Positions 34,130 to 43,154 of a DNA stretch of 64,000 nt are shown in pieces. The notes beneath the pieces were generated by a model. The model searched no databases, was not told where the DNA came from, and worked only from the letters and a program-made list of their open reading frames with translations. The position numbers and the translations under genes were made by a program. Source of the stretch: Pyralis farinalis. Its lineage: Eukaryota; Arthropoda; Insecta; Lepidoptera; Pyralidae. Numbering within the stretch: position 1 is the first letter of the stretch; each line of letters opens with the position of its first letter. The DNA is taken from NCBI GenBank assembly GCA_947507595.1, contig OX382261.1:41183738-41247737 (forward strand). The letters run 5' to 3'.

Positions 34130-34735
34130 AGGGCGGCAGGCTTCTTAACCGAATAGTTCACCAGCATCGCTTGCGTTCACCGCACGGTAACCGAGAGCCT
34201 CCACCTCTCGACCCACTCAGGAAGCAAGCTGAGTACGTGTTTTATTTTCAGCACTGCTAGGATATTTGTTGGACGTTAGGTACGCTACGTCGTCGGCGTA
34301 AAAAGTCAAAGTTTACTAATCCGACTTCGGGACGTCATCGGTGTAGTGTTCGTACAAGGCTGGGAAGAGGCAGCTCCCTTGCGGTATACCCGCTAGGATT
34401 TTTCAAGTGGTTGAAGATTCCTTCTCTACTACAATATAGAATCGTCTGTCATGGAGTTTACGCCCTGGGTCATCACGTGTATCATTCTAAACAATTGAAG
34501 AGTCGTCGAATGTCCGCTCTAACACCATTCTGAAAACACTGGAACACTGGAAACCATACCGGAAACATAGTAGAATAATGTGCGGGGCGAGGTATGTCAG
34601 CAAGAGTTTTTAAATCACTTTTGAAAGTGTAGAAAGCAGCATAATGGGCCGATACCTTTCCGGTATGAATACCTTTTTACCGGGCTTAGTCTTAGGGCAG
34701 TCTCTACATCTGAACGGGAAATGTCCAGAGCCAAT
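34130..34735 (-). mobile_element. Jockey-type LINE RT remnant
   Basis: Minus-strand text GIPQGSCLFPALYEHYTDD, then, after two stops, LTFYADDVAYLT is an RT palm with its YADD motif. The flanks read like the same gene with many changes (WVGREVEALGYRA). An old copy. Confidence 0.6.
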
Positions 34736-34739
34736 CATT

Positions 34740-36060
34740 TATTTATTTATTTATTTATATTTAAGGAAAACCAACAGCTTACAAAAAATAAAGTACAAGA
34801 CACAATAGACAATAGAAAGCCAATAAAAGGTTCCCACAGATAGAAATAGTGTACAAAACAAACACAGGAGCACTTAAATATACTAAACACTGAACAAACA
34901 CAGGTTTTCACTGCATGTACACAAGGCGCAGTCGCCATTACTATTAAGAATACATATTATTTGTACGTGTTAATCAAAATTTATATTAACTTTTAAAAAA
35001 CTGTCTGCTTAATTGTCGCCTCATCGATATAACGCTACAGTTAAAGAGGTCTAGGTTGGATTCCTTTATTTCTTTGTTGACGCTGTTACTCGCACGCAGG
35101 AGGTATGTATTTTTACGATAGTTCGTGGAAGCATATGGGATACTAATGAGTGAACATGATCTAAAGCTTTTCGCAGGGACTTTAAACGAGATATGGGATA
35201 GGAGATCAGGACAGTCAATAGAACCTGTAACAATTTTCTGGAAATAGAGCAGATCTGCAATATAACGTCTATCTTCTAGGGTTAATAAATGGTGCTTAAT
35301 ACAGAGATTGGCATAGTTATTACTGTCATATCTATCACCCGTACGATAACATAAAAAACGAACAAATTTCCTTTGGACGCTTTCAACACGCGCGATATAA
35401 GTTGAATACTGTGGATTCCAAATTTGTGAGGCGTATTCCAGATTACTTCGTACTAACGCGCAGTAAAGAATTTTAAGAGTTTTAACTAAGGAAAAGTCTC
35501 TCGATATACGCCTAACAAATCCCAGCGCGCGAAATGCCTTCGCTATAATAGTGTTCACGTGGAAGTCGAACAAAAGCCCAGAATCATGATAGACACCCAA
35601 ATCACGAACCATGGAGTTTCTTTGAAGTCTCTCGCCTTGCAGTGAGTAGTCATATAGTATTGGTTTGCGCTTACGGCTGAAAGTGACCACACTACATTTG
35701 GAGGGGTTAAGGTCCAAGTAATTAGACGAACAGTAATCATGGAGCCTGACAAGATCCGACTGAAGGAACTCTGCATCTGCAGTAGATGTAATTGTTGTAA
35801 ATATTTTCATATCATCTGCAAAGCAGAGAATCTTGGAGTATTTAAGGTGCCGATCGATGTCGTTTACAAAGACTACAAATAGCAATGGACCAAGAATGGA
35901 TCCCTGTGGGACACCACTAGGAGTACAAACCCAACTATCATGCCCTAGTATAGTCGTGTATTTGCCGCGAATGCGCGCGGTGATACGCCACGTGAAGTTT
36001 GTGACTTTGTCTGCACCACATGATTTCCGCAGCTTTGTGCGCTGTATTGCCAAAATAACC
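34740..36060 (-). mobile_element. LINE, 5'-truncated, long intact RT C-terminal half
   Basis: A 355-codon frame (36053-34986) has no stop. It begins within the RT: PSGVPQGSILGPLLFVVFVN, ILCFADDMKIFT (catalytic), LNPSKCSVVTFSRK, then ILYCALVRSNLEYASQIWNP and a C-terminal region. The 3' end carries a run of atttatttattt on the plus strand at 34738-34760, a (AAAT)n tail on the element. The open frame suggests a fairly recent insertion. Confidence 0.85.
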
Positions 36061-36149
36061 TCACACGTATTCTTGTACCATGTATACCATACGACGTGTT
36101 TCTAATTGTTACCTAATATTCGATTTTCATCTTTTATCTCTTGTTTTTT

Positions 36150-36365
36150 TTATATGTTAGTAAGGGATAAATTGTATCCTTTAATTTCCATAAAATGTTC
36201 GGCGAAATGTGACATTTCAGGGGAAAGTTTTATCCCCAATACGTGTCCATGAAACTTTTTTTGAAACTTACGATCAGTTCGATCGATATAAACATCATCA
36301 CAATCATCGCAGAACAACTTATACACGCTGGATTGGTTACACAAGTCTAGTATGAAGATGGACAA
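36150..36365 (-). mobile_element. Penelope-like element, GIY-YIG endonuclease fragment
   Basis: The 71-codon minus-strand frame reads SVYKLFCDDCDDVYIDRTDR, KFQKKFHGH, then FAEHFMEIKGY. This is the GIY-YIG nuclease layout (here VYK...VYI, then R, then H...FAEH) with the Cys pair that precedes the second strand in Penelope-like elements. The glycine of YIG is replaced by aspartate (YID), so this copy is unlikely to be active. No RT piece adjoins. Confidence 0.7.
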
Positions 36366-36559
36366 TTACAAGTTTCCGTACATAGACGCTGAAGGTCATA
36401 CAGGTCTATGCACCAACTTCGACACTTCGCGATGATAAGGTAGGAGCTATATATGAAAACTTCGCACTACGCAGTGCTGAAATAGAGCTGAATAGAGCTT
36501 CCGCTCTATCGCCAAGGCGCCAAAGATCTGTCTGTTGGGTGAAGTCAACTATCTGTTGG

Positions 36560-36850
36560 GGACGGAATTAAGGTCCGTCTCGCTCGCAGACTTGATGAAT
36601 TCCAGCCTTCCGAACAAGCCGGATTCCGAAAAGGCTTTAGCACCGTAGACCACATACATACCCTCCGTCAGATTATATAGAAGACTGAGGAGTATAATCT
36701 GCCCTTATATCTGGAGTATGTGGACTACGTAAAAGCCTTTGATTCCGTTGGTTGATTTGATTCCTTTGATCCGTCGATGCGTTCCGTTCCGGCCTCCCCG
36801 GCCTATGTTCAGCAGTGGACGAATATGGGCTGAGATGACGATAATGATGT
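36560..36850 (+). mobile_element. RTE-clade LINE, internally deleted
   Basis: 36560-36740 reads RLDEFQPSEQAGFRKGFSTV, DHIHTLRQII, EEYNLPLYLEYVDYVKAFDS, a classical RTE RT block. At about 36745 it jumps directly to the ORF2 end (FGRPGRPMFSSGR-like text with QQWTNMG) and an atgatgatga-type tail near 36830-36850. Confidence 0.7.
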
Positions 36851-37230
36851 ATTTTTGTCCCGGTTGGAGTTGGGATACTGGCTTCACGCCTATCCCTCGC
36901 CAAACACTGGAACTTTGATTGACCCCAGTACACTTCGAATCGCAATTGGTCTATGGCTAGGAGCTGACGTTCGTGTTGATCACTGCTGCGCTTCTTGCGG
37001 AGACAGTGTAGATTGCCTCGGATACCACGGTCTTGCCTGCCTTTCCGCCGCGTACCGTCACTCCCGCCACGCTGCGCTCAATAATATCCTTAGAAGGGCG
37101 CTTGCCACCGACAACGTTCCCGCGGCTCTACAGCCGTAGGTCATGCGAAACGATGGCAAGCGTCCTGACGGGATGTCTCTGATACCGTGGAGGAGGGGAC
37201 GTGCGTTGGTGTGGTTTTTTTTATTTTTAT
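36850..37230 (+). mobile_element. Retroelement C-terminal domain fragment (CG..VD..G.HGL type)
   Basis: The frame encodes DPSTLRIAIGLWLGADV, a Cys/His block (CCASCGDSVDCLGYHGLAC), SRHAALNNILRRAL, and after a stop DGKRPDGMSLIPWRRGRAL. This domain order is common in insect and invertebrate retroelement-derived proteins after an RT. I do not recall the exact clade. Confidence 0.45.
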
Positions 37231-37329
37231 TTTGTATTAGTTTGAAGTACGCGTACATAGCGAAATCACTCTAGCTGTGTGGCGAACACCCTGATTCTTG
37301 TCGCACTTTAGTGCACAAGAAGCAGGCAG

Positions 37330-38867
37330 CATGGACAAAGAAGATGACAGGTCTAGGGCTTTTACGCCGACCTCGAGGTTGACGAGATCGCCTCTCCCCC
37401 GAAGCCCAGCGCCGTAGATTCGGCAGTAACACCGCAGAAAAGGGACCGAACGCGAAGCGCCAGGTTCCATCACCGGAGGACCCGCAGGAGGCGAGGCGTC
37501 CAAGGATAGACGCGGCTGTGATGGAGGAATCGCTGCTTGGCAGCCAGCAGCCTGATGCGCCGCCGGCTGAAGAAACACGACTTGAGACTACGTCTGGAGG
37601 ACTCACTGGCAGAGCCCGCGAGGAACTCCAAGACGAGGCTCACGCGGCTTTGGAGGACATTATGGGCATCGTCACGGCGGAGTCCAGGTCCAACAAGTTG
37701 AACAAGTCGGAGGTTGCAAGGATTGGAACCATGGGAACGCACATGCTGGCGATAATTACCTCGCTGAGCATCAGGCTGGCTGAGCAGGAACTGCGTGCGT
37801 GCAGAGCCGAAATTTGCTGCACAGAGGCCAAGGCCAAGGCGCAGGCCCTGGAGATGCAGCTGGAAGCTGGTGGGTCATCGGAGATTGCTGGGTGTTCCAC
37901 AGTGAGGACATCATCGTACGCGGATCGCCTTAGGATGGGGAAAAACGCCGAGCGCCCGAAGCCTGCGTCCGGGCCAGTCGTGGCGGTTTACCCTGCCGAC
38001 GACACCACGGGAATCACGAGCGCTGAGGCAACAAAGGCCATCATCAAGAAGGCCGTTAATCCAGCCGCCCACGGCCTGCAAGTGGATAAGATGCGGAAAG
38101 TAGGAAACGCAGGAGTGGTTATCCAGACCGCATCACAAGGAGCCGCGGATAGACTGCGCAAGGCGCTTCCCCCAAACCTCCGTGTAGCCGTACCGCAACA
38201 GCGGAGACCTCTTGCTGCTATCAATAATGTTGATGGAGACCCAGCGGAGGAAGTAATCTTAGCAGCCATGCATGAGCAGAATTTCCAGGACTCAGAGTAC
38301 TGGACCCTGGAACGGATGAAAAAGGATGCCAGGGTAGCTTTCAAAAGATCTCGCCGTGGGAGCCCGAAAACGACGGTTGTGCTGGAGTGCGCCCCGGCCC
38401 TACGTGACGCGCTGATAAACAAGGGGAAGCTGTACTTCGGGTGGGACGTCGTCATCGTATCTGACTATGTAAGGGTGACCTGCTGCCACAAGTGTCAGAT
38501 GTACGGTCACCCAGAGAAACTCTGCAGAGCCGAATCGAGAACATGTGGGAGATGCGGCGGCAGTGGACACGGAGAGGTGGATTGTAAAGCGGAGACGCTG
38601 ACGTGCGGGACCTGCAACCGGTCCTACCGCTCCGCCGACCACAAGGCAGCGTCAGTGGACTGCCCGGCCCGCAAGCATGCAGAGGAGCGGTACTTAGCAA
38701 CCGTCAACTATGGCCGAGCAACGGAGCCATCGGTGTGGAGGCGCCCTCAGGGTTGGACAAATCAACCTTGGGGGCGCAGCGCTGGCGACAGCGGAGCTAC
38801 GGACCGTGGCGGAGGAGATGGGCTTGGACTTGGTCCTGGTCCAGGAATTTTACTACAATCCCACTGA
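37330..38867 (+). mobile_element. R1-clade LINE ORF1 (gag-like, three zinc knuckles)
   Basis: The probable start is ATG 37330 (MDKEDDRSRAFTPTSR). A frame change near 37420 leads into the long frame that ends at 38867. A helical region (residues ~100-150 of that frame) is followed by a conserved middle domain and three Cys-His knuckles: CCHKCQMYGHPEKLC, CGRCGGSGHGEVDC (both CX2CX4HX4C) and CGTCNRSYRSADHKAASVDC (CX2CX8HX6C). Three such knuckles are diagnostic of R1-clade ORF1 proteins, which bind RNA. It overlaps ORF2 by about 150 bp in another frame. Confidence 0.85.
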
Positions 38868-40865
38868 CTGCACAATTGTTGCTAAGGGCCCCAAATCGAA
38901 AGCTGGCATAATGGTCATCAACAGTAGGACCCCCGTCACAGTGCTGGAAAACATGGGTTCAACACATTGCGTCGTCGCTTGCATCAACGACACCTATTTT
39001 ATATCAGCGTACTTCCAGTACTCGGATGAGATAGAAGGCCATCTTTACACACTGGAGAGAGTAATGGACGACCTACGAGGAGAGGCCGTGGTAATAGGTG
39101 TCGATTCCAACGCTCATTCCCCGCTGTTGTATAGTGACACAAGGCACTTTGTAGGCAGAGGCCCAGTCCCTGAGCACCGCAGGCAACAAATGGAGGCGTT
39201 TATTCAAACCAGGCGGCTGAGACTTAACAACAGGAGTGCCAACCCCACACATTTAGCGGTCCCAATGGGGAAAGTAATATAGATCTAACACTCACAGCGG
39301 GAAATGTTAACATCTTGGACTGGCGTGTTCATTCGGCTGCCAGCAGTTCGGACCATAGGTTAATTACGTTCACTGTGACGGGGGGTAGAATCGTGGGTGG
39401 ACCTGAGCGGCCACAGCCAATCGGAGACCCGCCGCGATACAGGGATCACGGGGTCGACTGGCCTCGCTTTGAAGCGCTGATCCACAGTGGAATGGGAAGC
39501 CTAAATGTTCGTAAGCCAGCGGGACTAATGTGTGAGGATTTCCTAAACGTGGTTGTGCAAACGTGTGAGGAATGTCTGGGAGTTAAAACTCAAAAACAAA
39601 GAAAGGGGTATGAATGGTGAAATGCCGAGATGAAGAGTCTCCAGAAGGAGCATCATAGACTGAGACATGCGTGGCAGAGAAGACGGAAGAAAGGTGGAAG
39701 ATCGGAAGAGATGGCGAAGGCTGAGTTTCATGCTGCTCGTGGAAGGTATCGAAAGGGAATGGAGAGAACTCAGCAGGACTTTTTCCGTAACGTGGCCGAG
39801 TCTGGCAACAGGGGCCCCTGGGGCCAGGCTTATAGAGTTGCCAGCGGGAGGGTCAGACCTCCTGCCAACATTCTGAATGGCACTAAGTTTGCTGAGAGCC
39901 ATACGGGGTGCCTGGAGGGTGCCATGCGCGGTCTCCTGAGTGGGCTGTGCCCTGACGACGACCCGTCAAGGGATGCGGCCTACCACAGGCAGGTGCGCCT
40001 ATTGGCGTCCTTCATGCCCTCGGGCCCTGCATCGTTCTCTCCGACCCTCGGGGAGGTGGAGGCGATGGTAAAGGCACTGCCGAACACCGCGGCCGGAATT
40101 GATGGAGTAAGTGCGAAAGTTTGGAGGCATGTCTGGGCTGCCGCACCAAGGGAATTCCACTCGGTGCTGGTGGCATGTGTGACAGAGGGGGTGTTCCCCA
40201 ACATTCTGAAAGAGGGATGATTGCTGGTACTACCCAAGGGCAACGGGAAGCCGTTGAGTGACCCAAAAGCGTACCGACCAATAACGCTCCTCCCGATATT
40301 CGGGAAGCTGCTTGAGCGCGTAATATTAAGATGCGCCCCGCAGATCACTGGCAGTATCTCTGAGCATCAGCACGGGTTTTCTCCGGGTAGATCAACAGTC
40401 ACGGCACTGCAGGAAATATTGAGTACAGCAAAGCATTCTGTATGTATGTAAGTACGTTCAGTTGGTATTCTTGGACATCTCGGGAGCCTTTGACAACGCT
40501 TGGTGGCCGATGATGCTACTCAAGGCGAAGAGGAGGGGTTGTCCACCCAACATCTAGAAGATGCTGCTGGATTACTTTACCGGACGCCGTGTGGGTCTCA
40601 TCGTGGCCGACCGGGTGATGTGGAAGACTTCCACCACGGGATGCCCGCAGGGCTCTGTACTGGGGCACATCCTTATGGATTATCTACTGCGCCTGCCTCT
40701 ACCAGGGGGGGTCAACACACACAATCGTCACATCATCCGCATACGCTACCATTAGCGTATGCGGATGATGTGACGATTGTGGTTGAGGCCAACTCCCGAG
40801 CGGCAATCGAAAAATTGTTAATAGATTCAGGCGTTATTTTGCGAAAGTCAAATCTACATGCAATT
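38710..40865 (+). mobile_element. R1-clade LINE ORF2 (endonuclease + RT), broken
   Basis: The endonuclease starts LRVGQINLGGAALAT, with LVQEFYY, VVIGVDSNAHSPL and, after a frame change near 39277, SSSDHRLITF. The RT follows over several frames: AAGIDGVSAKVW, YRPITLLPIFGKLLERV, HGFSPGRSTVTALQ, FLDISGAFDNAWWP (40467-40508), GCPQGSVLGH, and the catalytic PLAYADDVTIVVEANSRA near 40755-40805. A 15-bp-scale inverted duplication at 40735-40770 (cgcatacgctaccattagcg) disrupts the palm. The copy stops at about 40813, where a dispersed motif begins; the C-terminal finger is lost. Confidence 0.85.
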
Positions 40866-40903
40866 TAATCTAACCTGCTTTGCGTGCTTCCGCCACCAAT
40901 TAG
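40818..40903 (+). repeat. Short dispersed repeat 'TTCAGGCGTTATTTT' copy 3
   Basis: Reads gttaatagattcaggcgtta and continues cgaaagtcaaatctacatgc, taacctgctttgcgtgcttc, ccaccaattag. It is the plain forward form of the 14.05-kb fold-back. Confidence 0.6.
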
Positions 40904-41322
40904 TTCATGCGGCCTAGCGCCGGCCGGCACCCACCCACTACTGTTAGTACGTGGTACATGCCGACGCTGCCATGGCTGCTCCGGTAGTCTCTGCCTCGGC
41001 TGCTGCGGTCGTCCGTCATCTGGCACAGAATCCGCATGCCCCCACCACCACCGTCGCTGCCACGACTGGCCTGGTCGTCGCTGCGACACGTGTTTCGCCT
41101 CTCCACGAGGCATCATCAGGCGTTGTAGACGTTAATCGTAACAATAACATGCTACAAGTGACAAATCCATAAACCATTCCCCACTATTAAATATCTTTTC
41201 GCTCATACCATCCACCCCCACCCTCAATTCAATATAAGGGACGGCACTGCGATGGATTTGTCACTTGTAGCATGTTATTCTTACGATTAACATCTACAAC
41301 GCCTGATGATGCCTCGTGGAGA
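40904..41322. mobile_element. Inverted-repeat element with hammerhead-like motif
   Basis: Two arms of about 70 bp (41101-41171 and 41252-41322), nearly identical in reverse complement, flank an 80-bp AT/CCA-rich spacer. On the minus strand the left arm continues past the repeat as CTGATGA (41113-41119), a 5-bp stem GCCTC/GAGGC with loop GTGGA (41097-41111), then GAAAC (41092-41096). This is the order of a hammerhead ribozyme core (CUGANGA, stem II, GAAA), with one extra U before stem II. Hammerheads of this kind are known in Penelope-like elements. The right arm stops just before the GAAAC half. Confidence 0.55.
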
Positions 41323-42125
41323 TGTACGGTCTGACTTGAGACTTATGCAACATAAGTTTTACTCTGTTGAACACACCTCGTTTCTTGGACGCCAGTTTGA
41401 CCTTCTTTTCCAGGTAACTTCGATATTGAACATCGCTGGAGTTGTCGGCACTGAGATACCCAATGCTCCTGGCGATGGTAAGATGTTTATTCTGACAACA
41501 TATCATTGATATGCAGCAGAAATAGCATCCGGGGGAAATATAGTGTGGGACGCCAGCATTGTTATCCATGCTATCGTATCGACTACCGTCTACCATCGCT
41601 TTTATGCATCTGCTGGATAAGTAGCTGACAATCCATTTGTACAAACGATCGGGCGACACGAATGATGGCAACTTCGTTAGAAGATCCCGATGCCAGACCC
41701 GATCAAACGTCTTCGCCATATCTAGGCTGACTGCCAATGCCTCACCTCACTCTCAGTTCAATTTAGAAAATCACCACTCGAACGACCGTGATGGAAACCG
41801 TATTAAAAATCATGATGTTTTAGCTTTACCAGGAGTAATGTTTATATTTTTTTTTTTTTTTTTATTTCTTCATAAAACTTACTATAACATTACATGATGA
41901 TTGATCCGCACCACAAAAGCCGCGTAGGGCTTATCTGAGTGACGGTTGGTCGTTCACATACAGTTTTTTTAATTTATGTATAAATATATGTCTATCGAGC
42001 CTGTGATATAATAAATATATCACAGGCTCAATCACCTCGAGGAGAAGAAAGGTTATGGCAATAGGTCTATAATTCGATGGATGTAATCTATATAATAGTC
42101 CCGATGAACTGTTTATTTTACGGCT
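41323..42125 (-). mobile_element. Jockey-like LINE family J fragment
   Basis: Minus-strand pieces are SNYRPIAITFLLLEVI (near 42040-42090), GFHHGRSSGDFLN (about 41760-41800), VSLDMAKTFDRVWHRDLL with GVPHYISPG (41737-41520), and KRGVFNRVKLMLHKSQVRPY (to 41320). An internal deletion removes the palm. A poly-T repeat (41845-41940) and a 36-bp palindrome (gagcctgtgatata... at 41997-42031) have inserted. Confidence 0.7.
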
Positions 42126-42245
42126 TTATTATCAGACGATTAATGATGATGATGATGAAACCAAAAGGTAGGCGACAGAACTTTCTCATTAGATAAATGC
42201 TCGTGGATCAAGCTGAGATGGTATGCACGTTGCTCATCCATCTTA

Positions 42246-42440
42246 TGACGAGCTCGGTGGCGCAGTGGTGTAACGCGCTGTTGCGCGACTTTGACACCAA
42301 CGCTCGTGGGTTCGATTCCCACACAGTACAAACATTTGTGTGCATGAACATGTCTGTTTGTCTTGGTCTGCGTATTTTCTATGTATAATAAGTATGTATT
42401 TACAAAAAAAAAATGTATTTACGTATGTTTATGATATGCT
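42246..42440 (+). mobile_element. tRNA-derived SINE, copy 3
   Basis: gacgagctcggtggcgcagt (A box) and gggttcgattccc (B box) are intact, followed by the body and the doubled gtatttac-A(n)-tgtatttac segment. The LINE-like 3' end is missing. Confidence 0.85.
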
Positions 42441-42919
42441 ATGCTGATTGTTTAAGTAAAGTAATATAGTAATTTAATTTGATATTAAATAAATTTGCAT
42501 GTCTGATTCAGGCGAAATATTGTGTAACTTGTATTTGATAACAACGAATATTTGAAGCAAATAATTCTTGTTTCATCCTTTCAAAATAAAATGAGAGAGA
42601 AAAAAAACAACAATTCAAGTATGTCATTTGACTGCGACTTTTGCGGAGGCGGAGGTATGTTCGCAGTCGGGGCGCTTATTACATATAGATGCTATCTCTC
42701 TTCTATCAGAACATTTTGGTTTGTGTGCAAAAATTAATCAAACCCTTTTTTTGAGTATACTCGTCAGCTAAACGTATTCGGAAATAGATCTCGGTATTGA
42801 TCGAATTATTCTCGTAACAGGCGGCAAGGACGTAGGTGGGTCGTTTGATCTCACGCGACCACGCGTGAGGACATCGGTGCGGGCCAGCGCACCCGCGCGG
42901 CGCCGCCCGCCGCCGCCGC

Positions 42920-42937
42920 ATGTCGCACGGCGATTGA
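42920..42937 (+). promoter_or_regulatory. Upstream ORF in the cyclase leader
   Basis: An ATG in a GC-rich leader opens a 5-codon frame (MSHGD, then TGA) that closes 9 bp before the main ATG at 42947. Such short upstream frames often lower translation of the main frame; here that is inference. Confidence 0.4.
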
Positions 42938-42946
42938 CGCGGTGCC

Positions 42947-43154
42947 ATGCGGCCGCGAGCCGCGCTGCCAGCCGCCGTTGCGCTGCTACTGGCCACCGCT
43001 GCCGCTGCGCCGCCCGCGCTGCTGGTGCTGCGCGCCGCCTGCCGCCTCGGCGACCGCACGGCTTTCGACGAGAGCCGGCTGCGACGCTACGCGGCGCTGA
43101 CTAAGCGCGATGCCCCGCTGCGGGAGCGGTCCGTGCGTGTCCTCGGTTACGACG
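42947..43154 (+). CDS. Gyc76C: Receptor guanylate cyclase exon 1 (signal peptide)
   Basis: MRPRAALPAAVALLLATAAA is a clear signal peptide with cleavage expected after the Ala run. The exon continues to GYD and ends in phase 1 at gacg|gtgagc. The ATG is preceded by ggtgcc. A good acceptor (ctcgtaacag, ending 42820) suggests that the exon begins at 42821 and that a separate 5' exon lies upstream. Confidence 0.75.
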
